64,000 bases of DNA, from NCBI RefSeq assembly GCF_900177295.1, contig NZ_FWZX01000004.1, positions 186,001-250,000 of the forward strand, written 5' to 3'. Source of the DNA: Tistlia consotensis USBA 355. GTDB taxonomy: Bacteria; Pseudomonadota; Alphaproteobacteria; Kiloniellales; DSM-21159. The notes beneath the pieces were generated by a model. It was not told the DNA's origin and searched no databases. It saw only the letters and a program-made list of their open reading frames with translations. Both the position numbers and the translations under genes were made by a program. Each line of letters starts with the position of its first letter. The stretch's first letter is position 1. Of the stretch, positions 29,779 through 38,564 are shown piece by piece.

Positions 29779-31517
29779 TCAGAGGTCGAAGGACTGCGGC
29801 GCGAGCCCGGCCAGCGCCCGCGCCCACATGGTCTCGTAGGCGCGCTCGACCGCGGCCGTCGTACGCGGCGTATCGAAGAGCGGCAGGGATTCGGGGTTGC
29901 GGGCCAGATGCTCGCGCACGGCCGTGCGCTCCTCGGGGCTCTGCAGCAGGCGCCGCGCGACGGCTTCGTACGCTTCGGGCGTGCGGGTCACGTAGCGTTC
30001 CAGGCCGACCGCGGCGAGCAGGCTGGCGGCGACCCGCCCGGCGAAGCTGTCGCCGATCCGGGTGACCAGGGGGCAGCCCATCCAGAGCGCATCGCTGGCC
30101 GTCGTATGGGCGTTGTAGGGCAGGGTGTCGAGAAACAGGTCGACGTGCCGGTAGCGTGCGAGGTGCGCCTCGAGCGGCAGCTTGGTCGCGAACACCAGCC
30201 GGCGGCCGTCGATGCCGTGGCCCTCCGCGGCGGCGCGCAGGTTCGCCCGCCCCTCGGCGCGGTCGCAGAGCAGCCAGAGCGTCGCGTCGCCGACGGCGGC
30301 GAGCAGCCGCATCCAGAGCGCGAAGACCTTGGGCGTCAGCTTGTTCGGATTGTTGAAGCAGGCGGCGACCGGCCCGCCTTCCGGCAGGCCGAAGGCGGCT
30401 CGCGGCGGTGCCGTCCGCGGCCGGGGCCGCCGGCGGTCGTTGACCTGGTAGCTCCCGGGCAGCCTGACGACGCGCTCGTCGTAGAAGCCCCGCGCCGGGT
30501 CCGGCAGCACCAGCCGGTCGGCGAGCAGGTAGTCGACGAAGCTCGCGCCCAGCGTTCCCGGAAAGCCGATCCACTGGACCTGCACCGGCGCCGGCCGGGC
30601 GGCCAGGACCCGCGGCGCGGCATCGCGCGTGTAGCCCTTGAGATCGATCAGGATGTCGGTCTCCTCCTCCGCGATGCGTCGGGCGACGGCCTCGGCCGGC
30701 AGGCCGGCGCAGTCGACGAAGCGGTCGAACGCCCGCAGCAGGCGGCGCCGCTCGGCGCTGCCGTCGTCGGCGCCCAGCGAGTAGGCGGTGACCGAGAAGC
30801 GCCGGCGATCGTGCAGCTCGAACAGCTGCGCCATCAGGTGGGCCGTCGCATGGTGCTGCAGGTCCGCGGAGAGGTAGCCGAGCGCGATCCGGTCCCTGGC
30901 GACCGCCGGCCGGGGCTGCTGCCGTGCCGTTTCGAAGCGCCTGGCCCAGCGCCGGGCGTTCCTCTGCTGGGCCGCCTCGTCGTCGGTCAGGGTCAGGAAG
31001 CGGAAGGGGTCGAGCGGCTGGCCGACGCGCTCGGCCTGCTCGACGAGCCGGGCCGCCAGCGCGTCGAGCCCCCGCCAGTCGCAGAGATCCTGCTTCATCC
31101 GCACCAGGGCCGAGCGCGCGCGCAGGTCGTCCGGCGCACGGGAGCAGGCCTCGCCGTAGGCGGCGAGCGCGGCCGCCGCGTCACCGGCCCGGCGGCAGGC
31201 ATTGCCCAGGTTGAACCAGGCGGCCGCCGACGGCGTCGTGGCGACCAGCTGCCGGTAGGCCGCAACCGCCTCCGCGAAGCGCCCGGTGCGCTCCAGGGCG
31301 AGGCCCTTGGCGTTGACGGCCCCGGCAGGCCCGGCTGCCGCCTGAGCGCCGCCTCGAGGGGCCGCAACGCGGCCTCGGGCTCGCCCTTCATCAGGAGCGC
31401 CATGCCGAGCAGCGTGAGCAGCTGCGGATTCACGGCATCGCGCGCGAGGGCCGCGCGGCAGCGCCGTTCCGCTTCGCTCCACTGCTGTCGTTCGACGAGG
31501 GACAGGACGTCGTTCAC
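29779..31517 (-). CDS. TPR O-GlcNAc transferase-like (SPINDLY type) protein, frameshifted near the N-terminus
   Basis: The catalytic part (about 500 residues) matches the GT41/SPINDLY group: RIALGYLSADLQHHATAHLM, DILIDLKGYTRDAAP, PVQVQWIGFPGTLG and ACFNNPNKLTPKVFALW. Upstream are TPR repeats. The frame changes at the C4 run 31320-31323. The N-terminal TPRs (MNDVLSLVERQQWSEAERRC, from the ATG at 31517) are in one frame, and the rest (AVNAKGLALERTGRFAEA onward) is in another, open to 31482. One extra base would join them. It is therefore a recent frameshift or a sequence error; the catalytic part alone lacks a good start. Likely role: glycosyl transfer to protein, cytosolic. Confidence 0.75.
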
Positions 31518-31963
31518 GTTGCGCGCTCGCCTTGCCGGGGACGCGCGAAACTACGGCACGGAAGCGGACCGCCGGCGGCGTCCAAATCGCCGCACGGCCG
31601 TAGACACGCTGTCGCAGCCGCCGCCGGACCCCGGCGCCGGGCCGTCCCGAACCCGGCCGGGAGGCACCGGCAGGAGCGCGAGGCCTTCGCCCATCTCGCT
31701 AGTGCGAAAGGCTAAGGCATTGATTCCATGCCAAAGTCACCGACTGTGTCGTGAAAGCCACAGTATTGTACAAACAGCACAGAGAGGATGTGATCCGCGT
31801 TGACCCTGAGGCGCCCGTCGATAAGACTGCCGCTCGGATCGACGCGCGGCTCAGCGCTGCGATCGCCTTCTGTGACTGGGGCCAGGGGACATCCCCAAAT
31901 CCCTTAGGGGCAGAAAACCAACTGGTCCGGTCTCGGCCGGACGATAAAAGGAAGGGTTGAGCA
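31518..31963. other. Intergenic region upstream of porin 2
   Basis: About 450 bp, no supported gene. It is AT-richer at 31715-31785. TTGACC at 31800-31805 is followed by CTGAGG, as upstream of porin 1. CCCTTAGGGG at 31901-31910 lies 63 bp before the ATG, matching the porin 1 palindrome in position. A short self-complementary GGGGACATCCCC sits just before it. The ribosome site AAAGGAAGGG lies a few bases before the ATG. Confidence 0.45.
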
Positions 31964-33058
31964 ATGAAGAAGCTTCTTCTCAGCGGTACGGCTCTGGCTG
32001 CTGCCGGCGTCGTCGCTGGCGTGGCGGCCGCTCCGGCCCAGGCCCAGATCCAGCTGGGCCTCGGCGGCTACATGATCCAGTACCTGGGTTATGGCAACAG
32101 CAGCACCAACGTCGGCTCCGGCAGCGACGCCTTCAACGGCTTCGACGTCAAGTCGAACTCCGAAGTCTGGTTCGTCGGTTCGACGACCCTCGACAACGGC
32201 CTCAAGTTCGGCGTCAACATCCAGCTCGAGGGCAACACCAACACCGGCGACCAGATCGACGAGTCCTTCCTCTTCGTCGAGGGCTCGTTCGGCCGCTTCA
32301 ACATCGGCTCCGAGAACTCGGCCGGCTACCTGATGACCTACGCCGCGCCGGACGTCGGCGTCGGTGTCAACTCGACCGGCGTTCTGACCGGCTTCCTGCC
32401 GCAGAGCGGCGGCTTCGCCGGTGCCGGCTTCTTCCGGGCGCCGCTGGGGTCGACCTACCTCGAGCTCGATCGCAACAACGACTCGAACAAGATCACCTAC
32501 TTCACGCCGCGCTTCTCGGGCTTCCAGTTCGGCGCGTCCTACCTGCCGGATCCGCAGCAGGATTCGAACTCGCAGGTCGACGAGACGACCGTCTCCTACC
32601 GTGACGGCTTCTCGCTCGGCGGCAACTTCGTCAACTCGTTCAGCGGGTTCGACGTCGCCGTGTCGGGCCGCTACGACTGGGCCAACGACCAGTCGGCTGC
32701 CGGTACCGACCCGAGCATCTACTCGTTCGGCGCCAACCTGGGCTACGCCGGCTTCACGGTCGGTGGCTCCTATGCCAAGGCCAACGACATGGGCGCCAAC
32801 ACCGGCCGTTCGTTCGACGTCGGTGCGTCCTACGAGACCGGCCCCTGGGGCGTGTCGCTCACCTACTTCAACGGTGAGGCCGACGCCACTGCCGCTGCCG
32901 GTCGCAGCGAGTACCAGGCCTACGAGGGCGCGGCCAGCTACGCCCTCGGCCCGGGCGTGACGGCCGTCGGCTCGGTCAGCTACCAGAACCTCGATGCGGA
33001 CAACGGCTCGAATGCCGAGACCTGGGCCGTCATCGGTGCGTTCAAGCTGAAGTTCTGA
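31964..33058 (+). CDS. Gram-negative porin, paralogue 2
   Basis: 364-residue outer-membrane porin, colinear with the gene at 28626 from signal peptide to C-terminal Phe (KLKF). The signal is MKKLLLSGTALAAAGVVAGV through AAPAQA, then QIQLGLGGYM. Most strands are identical or conservatively changed, while loops around residues 165-175 and 290-310 differ (for example DRNNDSNK against DGSGKSEK). Equal length and no gaps imply a fairly recent duplication with loop divergence. A strong terminator follows. Probably the more highly expressed copy, judging from its canonical signal and terminator; that is inference. Confidence 0.92.
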   Translation: MKKLLLSGTALAAAGVVAGVAAAPAQAQIQLGLGGYMIQYLGYGNSSTNVGSGSDAFNGFDVKSNSEVWFVGSTTLDNGLKFGVNIQLEGNTNTGDQIDESFLFVEGSFGRFNIGSENSAGYLMTYAAPDVGVGVNSTGVLTGFLPQSGGFAGAGFFRAPLGSTYLELDRNNDSNKITYFTPRFSGFQFGASYLPDPQQDSNSQVDETTVSYRDGFSLGGNFVNSFSGFDVAVSGRYDWANDQSAAGTDPSIYSFGANLGYAGFTVGGSYAKANDMGANTGRSFDVGASYETGPWGVSLTYFNGEADATAAAGRSEYQAYEGAASYALGPGVTAVGSVSYQNLDADNGSNAETWAVIGAFKLKF

Positions 33059-33084
33059 TCCGACACCGGTACCTGTTTTGCGGG

Positions 33085-33114
33085 AAGGGGAGCAGCTCCG
33101 GCTGCTCCCCTTTT
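33085..33114 (+). terminator. Rho-independent terminator of porin 2
   Basis: A 10-bp GC-rich stem (33087-33096 with 33101-33110), a TCCG tetraloop, flanking AA/TT pairs and a T4 tail, 26 bp after the porin stop. Confidence 0.85.
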
Positions 33115-33224
33115 CCGTTCCGCGACCACCGAGCGTTCCGTTTGCGTTCCGTGACTGCCGTGACTAGTCTCCAGACAGCCGGACCGATCGCGCCGTCCGG
33201 CCCCGGATACCGGAGCACCGCCAC

Positions 33225-34442
33225 GTGACATCTGCCGGGCTCGCCAAGCCGACCGCCGCCTCTCCCGGGAGTGCGCCTTCGGAGGCACCGCTCAGCTTCC
33301 GTGCGTTGATCGCACCGCTGGAGCCCGCCCGCTTCTTCGCCGACTACTACGGTCGCCGGCCGCTGCACATTCCGGCCGGGGCGATCGACAAGGCCGGCCG
33401 CACGGTGACCTGGCCGCAGATCAACGAGATCATGGCGATGACCTCGATCTGGAGCGATTCGTCACTGGAGCTCGCGCTCAACGGGCGCTCCCTGCCGCCC
33501 CAGGCCTATTGCTACGAGGGCATCGATCGGGAGGGCCGGCGCACGCTGAAGCCGGACAGCCAGCGAGTCCAGGAGCTGGTCGCCCGCGGCGCGACGGTCG
33601 TACTGAACTACATCGACACGCTGCTGCCCGGCATCCGCTCGACCGCGGCGGCGGTCGCCTCGGCGGCCGGCGCGCCGGTCTCCGTCAGCCTCTTCGCCTC
33701 CTGGCACAAGGTCCAGGGCTATCACGTCCACTTCGACACCCAGAACGTCTTTGCGCTGCAGATCGTCGGCCGCAAGACCTGGAAGATCTATGCCAACCGC
33801 GAGCAGAATCCGGCGCGCATTCCCGGCTTCGACAGCCCCAGCGTCTCGCCCGAGGAGGGCGAGAAGCGCAAGGGCCCGCTGCTGTTCGAGGTGACGCTCG
33901 AGCCCGGCGACCTGCTCTACGTGCCGCCCGGCTTCTACCACCAGGCGCTGGCGGAGACCGACGCCGCGGTCCACGTCGGCTATGGCGTTTGCCATTTCGT
34001 GGTCCAGGATTTCGTCAACCTGCTGGTGCGCGACCTGCCGAAGATCCCGGCATTCCGCGAGCCGCTCGCCCATTTCGACGAGCCGGAGGCGCTCGCCCGG
34101 CAGCTCGTCGAGGTCGCCGAGCAGCTGCGGGCCGTGGTCGGCCAGCCGCAACAGGCCGAGACGATGCGGCAGTTCCTGCGTGCCAAGGCCTTCGAGCAGT
34201 ATGCCGTCTACAACCTGCCGCATCGCCGGCCGAACCATCGCTTCCGGCTGCGCCGGGCCGGGCTGCTCGACGCCGCGCCGACGCCGGGCGGGCCCCTGGC
34301 CGCGCAGCTGGCCGAGTGGGCGCGCCGTGTCGAGCTCTTCGCGCTCAGCGACCTGCAGGCCGCTTTCCCCGACCGGCCGGCGGCCGCGCTCGACGAGGCG
34401 CTCCAGGACCTGATCCGGTCCGGCGCCCTGGAGCCGGTGTGA
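33225..34442 (+). CDS. JmjC/cupin-type 2-oxoglutarate-dependent oxygenase
   Basis: 405-residue member of the cupin_4/JmjC group that includes the ribosomal-protein hydroxylases (YcfD, MINA53). The iron triad is visible: HVHFD with His169 and Asp171, and the distal His239 in LLYVPPGFYHQA. RKTWKIYA after the first motif is the usual 2-oxoglutarate side. A C-terminal helical region of about 140 residues would be the dimer or winged-helix part. GTG start at 33225. Substrate unknown. It is 4 bp from a sulfotransferase gene, so probably in one transcript with three of them. Confidence 0.8.
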   Translation: MTSAGLAKPTAASPGSAPSEAPLSFRALIAPLEPARFFADYYGRRPLHIPAGAIDKAGRTVTWPQINEIMAMTSIWSDSSLELALNGRSLPPQAYCYEGIDREGRRTLKPDSQRVQELVARGATVVLNYIDTLLPGIRSTAAAVASAAGAPVSVSLFASWHKVQGYHVHFDTQNVFALQIVGRKTWKIYANREQNPARIPGFDSPSVSPEEGEKRKGPLLFEVTLEPGDLLYVPPGFYHQALAETDAAVHVGYGVCHFVVQDFVNLLVRDLPKIPAFREPLAHFDEPEALARQLVEVAEQLRAVVGQPQQAETMRQFLRAKAFEQYAVYNLPHRRPNHRFRLRRAGLLDAAPTPGGPLAAQLAEWARRVELFALSDLQAAFPDRPAAALDEALQDLIRSGALEPV

Positions 34443-34446
34443 GGCC

Positions 34447-35370
34447 ATGGCGACGCTCAGGCCCCCGCCACCGGGTGCGACGCCGCCTGTCCGGCCGACC
34501 CTGGTCTGGCTCGCCTCCTATCCGAAGTCGGGCAACACCTGGCTGCGCCTGTTCCTCGCCAACTACCTGCTCGACCGCAGCGAGCCCTTTCCGATCAACG
34601 ATCTGCCGAAGCTGACCTTCGCCGACAACGTCGCCGAGCCCTACGTCAAGCTGAGCGGCAGGCCGATCGAGGCGCTCGACGAGGCGACGGTCCACGCCCT
34701 GCGACCTCAGGTCCACCGCCTGCTCTCGACCCAGGGGCCGGACCTGATCCTGGTCAAGACCCACGTCGCGCTCTACGTCTCGAACGGCATTCCCTCGATC
34801 ACCGTGCCGGCGACCCGGGCGACGGTCTATCTCGTGCGCAACCCCTTCGACGTCGCCGACTCCTTCGCCCAGCATTTCGGCGTCGGCCTCGACCAGGCCG
34901 TCGACACGCTCTGCTCGCCCAACGCGCTGCTGCGCGGCGACCCGCGCCGCAAGCTCGGGCAGCGGATCGGCGACTGGGGCAGCCACGCGACCCGCTGGGC
35001 CGATGCCGCGCCGCTGAACCCGCTGGTGCTGCGCTACGAGGACCTGCGCCGCGACCCGCTCGGCGCCTTCTCCGCCGTGGTGCGGCATCTCGGATTGCCC
35101 TGCGATCCGCCGCGCGTCGAGAGGGCGATCGGCTTCGCCGCCTTCGACGAGGCACGGCGCCAGGAGGAACGGGTCGGCTTCGTCGAAGGGTCGAGCAAGG
35201 CGGAGCGGTTCTTTCGGGCCGGGCAGATCGGCCGGGGTCGCGACCGCCTCGGCGAAGAGCAGCGCGGCCGCCTCGTGGCCGCGCACGGCGAGGCGATGCG
35301 ACGCTTCGGCTATCTGGACGCGGACGGCCGCCCGGTCGACCATGCGGTTGGCCTGGAGCCGGCGTCATGA
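34447..35370 (+). CDS. Sulfotransferase domain protein, tandem copy 1
   Basis: 307-residue cytosolic sulfotransferase using PAPS. The 5'-phosphosulfate loop is WLASYPKSGNTWLR at residues 21-34, and the 3'-phosphate block is TVYLVRNPFDVADS. A conserved LVLRYEDLRRDP and a C-terminal RRFGYLDADGRPV follow. The N-terminal 18 residues are Pro-rich. It is close in DNA and protein sequence to the next gene, most strikingly over the first 150 codons. No signal peptide. Acceptor unknown; tyrosine, sugar or small-molecule sulfation are all possible. Confidence 0.88.
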   Translation: MATLRPPPPGATPPVRPTLVWLASYPKSGNTWLRLFLANYLLDRSEPFPINDLPKLTFADNVAEPYVKLSGRPIEALDEATVHALRPQVHRLLSTQGPDLILVKTHVALYVSNGIPSITVPATRATVYLVRNPFDVADSFAQHFGVGLDQAVDTLCSPNALLRGDPRRKLGQRIGDWGSHATRWADAAPLNPLVLRYEDLRRDPLGAFSAVVRHLGLPCDPPRVERAIGFAAFDEARRQEERVGFVEGSSKAERFFRAGQIGRGRDRLGEEQRGRLVAAHGEAMRRFGYLDADGRPVDHAVGLEPAS

Positions 35371-35469
35371 GGCGTGCTATGCCGCCCGCGCCGGCCGCCG
35401 GGCCGTGCCGCCGCCGTCCTGCCGCTCCGGCGACGATCAGAACCAGACCATCGAAGCCGCTCTGAGGCC

Positions 35470-36399
35470 ATGCCGACCCTGCAACCGCCCCTTCCGAAAC
35501 CGACCCTCGGCCCGACCGGCCCGGCCGCCGCCGCGTTGCCGCCCGTCCGGCCGACCCTGGTCTGGCTGGCCTCCTACCCGAAGTCGGGCAACACCTGGCT
35601 ACGCCTGTTCCTCGCCAACTACCTGCTCGACCGCAGCGAGCCCTTTCCGATCAACCAGATCCACAAGCTGACCTTCGGCGACATGATCGCCGAGCCCTAC
35701 GTCAAGCTGACCGGCCGGCCGGCGGGCGCGCTCGACCTGGCGACGATCCACCGGCTGAAGCCCCGCGTCCACCGCCTGCTCTCGACCCAGGGCCCGGACC
35801 TGATCCTCATCAAGACCCACAGTGCGCTCTACGTCGAGGACGGCATCCCCTCGATCACCGTGCCGGCGACCCGGGCGACGGTCTATCTCGTGCGCAACCC
35901 CTTCGACGTCGCGGATTCCGTCGCGCACCACTACGGGCTCAGCCTCGACAACGCCGTCTCCTCGCTCTGCTCCCCGGGCAGCGAGCTGCAGGGCGACGGC
36001 AAGCGCACGATCGGCCAGAAGATCGGCGCCTGGGGCAGCCATGCCATCCGCTGGGCCGAGGCGGCGCCGCTCAAGCCCCTGGTGCTGCGCTACGAGGACA
36101 TGCTGCGCGCGCCCGCCGAGTCCTTCGCGAAGGTCATCCGGCACCTGGGCGTCACCCATGACGCCGAGCGGATCGAGCGGGCGGTCGGCTTCGCCTCGTT
36201 CGACGAGGCGCGGCGTCAGGAGGATCAGTATCGCTTCCTCGAGCGCTCGCCCCAGGCCGAGAAGTTCTTCCGCGTCGGCCGCATCGGCAAGGGCTTCGAG
36301 ACGCTCGACGCGGCACAGCGCCAGCGGCTGATCGAGGCGAATCGCGAGGCGATGCGCCGCTTCGGCTATCTCGATGCCGACGACCGGCCCGTGCTCTAG
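35470..36399 (+). CDS. Sulfotransferase domain protein, tandem copy 2
   Basis: 309 residues, paralogous to the preceding gene. It has WLASYPKSGNTWLR and TVYLVRNPFDVADS, and matching stretches such as NYLLDRSEPFPIN and RVHRLLSTQGPDLIL. It diverges more in the central acceptor-binding region (DSVAHHYGLSLDNAVSSLCSP), suggesting a changed acceptor. Start at the ATG of 35470: the frame is open from 35374, but that part is Arg-rich and unconserved, and copy 1 has the same TGAGGCCATG context at its start. The 99-bp gap after copy 1 carries no gene. Confidence 0.88.
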   Translation: MPTLQPPLPKPTLGPTGPAAAALPPVRPTLVWLASYPKSGNTWLRLFLANYLLDRSEPFPINQIHKLTFGDMIAEPYVKLTGRPAGALDLATIHRLKPRVHRLLSTQGPDLILIKTHSALYVEDGIPSITVPATRATVYLVRNPFDVADSVAHHYGLSLDNAVSSLCSPGSELQGDGKRTIGQKIGAWGSHAIRWAEAAPLKPLVLRYEDMLRAPAESFAKVIRHLGVTHDAERIERAVGFASFDEARRQEDQYRFLERSPQAEKFFRVGRIGKGFETLDAAQRQRLIEANREAMRRFGYLDADDRPVL

Positions 36400-36414
36400 C
36401 GGCGGCGCGCGCTC

Positions 36415-37302
36415 GTGGCAGACATCCTCTGGCTCGCGTCCTATCCGAAGTCCGGCAACACCTGGGTGCGGGCGTTCCTGGCCAATCTCTTCGCCAACCG
36501 CCCGGGACCGCTCGACATCAACGAGCTCAACCGCTTCCTGGTCAGCGACCAGCGGGTCGGCGAATACGAGACCCTGACCGGCAAGCCCTACGAGGAGATC
36601 GACGACGAGGAGGTCAACCGCCTGCGGCCCCAGGCCCAGCGGATGATCGCCGCCTCGCGGCCCGACACCCTGCTGTGCAAGACCCACAGCAAGATCGCCG
36701 TGCTCAAGGGCTCGCCGACCGTCGAGCCGAGCGTCACCAGCGGCGCAGTCTATGTCCTGCGCAACCCGCTCGACGTCGCGCCGTCCTATGCCGACCACTT
36801 CGGCATCGATCTCGACACGGCGATCGACTACCTCTGCGACCCGAACAACCACATCCCGCGCCACGATCGCCTGACCTTCGTCTATCTCGGCAGCTGGCAG
36901 GAGCATGCAGCGAGCTGGCTCGACGCCCCCGGCCTGCGCCGCCACTTCCTGCGCTACGAGGACCTCAAGAGCGATCCGGAGCGGTCCTTCGCTGGCCTGG
37001 TCCGCTTCCTGGGGCTGCCGCTCGACCGCCAGCGCTTCCAGCGGGCGTTGCGCTTCTCGTCCTTCGGCGTGCTGCGCCGCCTGGAGGAGCAGGACGGCTT
37101 CGTCGAGCGCTCGCCCAACGCCGAGCGCTTCTTCCGCCAGGGGCGCAGCGGCGCCTGGCGCGAGCTCTACACGCCGGCGCAGGTCGAGCGACTGGTCGAG
37201 GGCTGCCGCGACGGCATGCGCCGCTTCGGCTATCTGGACGCCGACGGCCGACCGGTCGAGGGCGCCTTGCCGCTCGCGCAAACCGCAGGAGTCCAGGGAT
37301 GA
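36415..37302 (+). CDS. Sulfotransferase domain protein, tandem copy 3
   Basis: 295 residues, more diverged than copies 1 and 2. The PAPS loop is ILWLASYPKSGNTWVR at residues 4-19 and the 3'-phosphate block is AVYVLRNPLDVAPS. HFLRYEDLKSDP and RRFGYLDADGRPVEG are retained. It starts with GTG, directly MADILWL, without the Pro-rich N-terminus. 15 bp separate it from copy 2, and its stop overlaps yggS by 4 nt, so the three sulfotransferase genes and yggS appear co-transcribed. Confidence 0.88.
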   Translation: MADILWLASYPKSGNTWVRAFLANLFANRPGPLDINELNRFLVSDQRVGEYETLTGKPYEEIDDEEVNRLRPQAQRMIAASRPDTLLCKTHSKIAVLKGSPTVEPSVTSGAVYVLRNPLDVAPSYADHFGIDLDTAIDYLCDPNNHIPRHDRLTFVYLGSWQEHAASWLDAPGLRRHFLRYEDLKSDPERSFAGLVRFLGLPLDRQRFQRALRFSSFGVLRRLEEQDGFVERSPNAERFFRQGRSGAWRELYTPAQVERLVEGCRDGMRRFGYLDADGRPVEGALPLAQTAGVQG

Positions 37303-37988
37303 GCGAAGCCGCCGACGCCGCCGGGGTCGCCGCCAATCTCGCCGACATCCGCCGCCGCATCGAGCGGGCGGCGCTCGAGGTCGGCCGGCCGGCGGGGCAG
37401 GTGACCCTGGTCGCGGTCTCCAAGACCTTCGGTATCGGGGCGGTCGAGGCGGCACTGGCGGCTGGTCAGACGGTGTTCGGGGAGAATCGCGTCCAGGAGG
37501 CCCAGGCGAAGTTCCCGGAGCTGCGCCGGCGCCACCCCGACCTCGAGCTGCACCTGATCGGACCGCTGCAGAGCAACAAGACCGCCGACGCGGTCGCCCT
37601 GTTCGACGTCATCCAGTCGGTCGACCGTGAGAAGCTGGCGCGCGCGCTCGCCAAGGAGATGGCCAGGCAGGGCCGGCGGCCGCGCTGCTTCGTCCAGGTC
37701 AACACCGGCGAGGAGCCGCAGAAGGCCGGCATCACGCCGGCCGAGGCAGCGGCCTTCGTGCGCCTCTGCCGCGACGAGCTCGGCCTGCCGGTCGAGGGCC
37801 TGATGTGCATCCCGCCAGTGGACGAGGCACCGGCGCCGCACTTCGGCCTGCTGCGCCGGCTCGCCGGCGACTGCGGCCTGACCGGCCTGTCGATGGGCAT
37901 GAGCGCGGACTTCGAGGCCGCCGTCCAGCTCGGCGCGACCCACGTGCGCGTCGGCAGCGCGATCTTCGGACGTCGCAGCTACCCCTGA
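37299..37988 (+). CDS. YggS-family pyridoxal phosphate homeostasis protein
   Basis: PLP-binding TIM-barrel protein that controls free PLP and amino acid balance. VTLVAVSKTF carries the PLP Lys (about residue 47). FGENRVQEAQAKF, LHLIGPLQSNK and GLSMGMSADFEAAVQLGATHVRVGSAIFG are all family blocks. 229 residues. ATG overlaps the sulfotransferase stop. Usually this gene sits with cell-division or proC genes; its place after sulfotransferases is probably incidental. It overlaps the opposing L,D-transpeptidase gene by 10 bp at the 3' ends. Confidence 0.93.
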   Translation: MSEAADAAGVAANLADIRRRIERAALEVGRPAGQVTLVAVSKTFGIGAVEAALAAGQTVFGENRVQEAQAKFPELRRRHPDLELHLIGPLQSNKTADAVALFDVIQSVDREKLARALAKEMARQGRRPRCFVQVNTGEEPQKAGITPAEAAAFVRLCRDELGLPVEGLMCIPPVDEAPAPHFGLLRRLAGDCGLTGLSMGMSADFEAAVQLGATHVRVGSAIFGRRSYP

Positions 37989-38521
37989 GGCGGCAGGAGA
38001 TCGGTCACCAGCACGGCGTCCTCCGGGCCGACCTCGCGCAGCAGGCTGCGCAGGTCCTCAGGCGCCAGGGCGACGCAGCCCTCGGTCGGCCGCCAGTCGG
38101 GCCGCGCGCAGTGCAGGAAGATCGCGCTGCCCAGCCCCGGCTCCGGCGGACTGTCGTTGTGGCCGAGCACAACCACCAGGTCGTAGAGGCTGTCGTCGCG
38201 CCACAGCCGTTCGTGGCCGGCCGGAAAGGGCAGGGCGACGGCACGGTTGTAGTCCGGGTGTCCGGGGTCGTCGCACCAGCCGTCCCCGGGCGCGATGGCC
38301 AGGCTCGGCAGCCGCCAGGCGGCGTCCGGGCGCTCCCGATCGGGCCGGTAGAGCAGGCGGCGCAGCGGCCAACGGCCGAGCGGCGTCGCGCCGTCGCCCT
38401 CACGCTTGGTCGCGGCGGCGATCAGCCCGCCTCGGCCGACCGCGCAGCGAAAGCGCCGTCCGTTCCAGCAGGCCTGCCACCGGCCGCCGTCGTCGCTGTC
38501 CGGGCCGACCAGGAGATCCAT
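37979..38521 (-). CDS. L,D-transpeptidase (YkuD) family protein
   Basis: 180-residue protein with a compact YkuD domain. The catalytic block is SAIFLHCARPDWRPTEGCVAL, with His137 and nucleophile Cys149 in TEGC; an upstream GHNDSPP holds His121. No signal peptide or lipobox is visible at the ATG of 38521, which is unusual for an enzyme acting on peptidoglycan. Some Rhodospirillales homologues of this short type are also leaderless. It may be a cytosolic or non-classically exported member. Confidence 0.82.
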   Translation of the reverse strand: MDLLVGPDSDDGGRWQACWNGRRFRCAVGRGGLIAAATKREGDGATPLGRWPLRRLLYRPDRERPDAAWRLPSLAIAPGDGWCDDPGHPDYNRAVALPFPAGHERLWRDDSLYDLVVVLGHNDSPPEPGLGSAIFLHCARPDWRPTEGCVALAPEDLRSLLREVGPEDAVLVTDLLPPQG

Positions 38522-38564
38522 GACAGCCCTATAGCGCCTGCGACGGACCTCGGCCAGGGCCCGC

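Noticed and set aside
29779-31517. Programmed ribosomal frameshifting in the SPINDLY-type gene
   Set aside because: No slippery heptamer with a following pseudoknot or internal Shine-Dalgarno was evident; a simple indel in a homopolymer run explains the data better.
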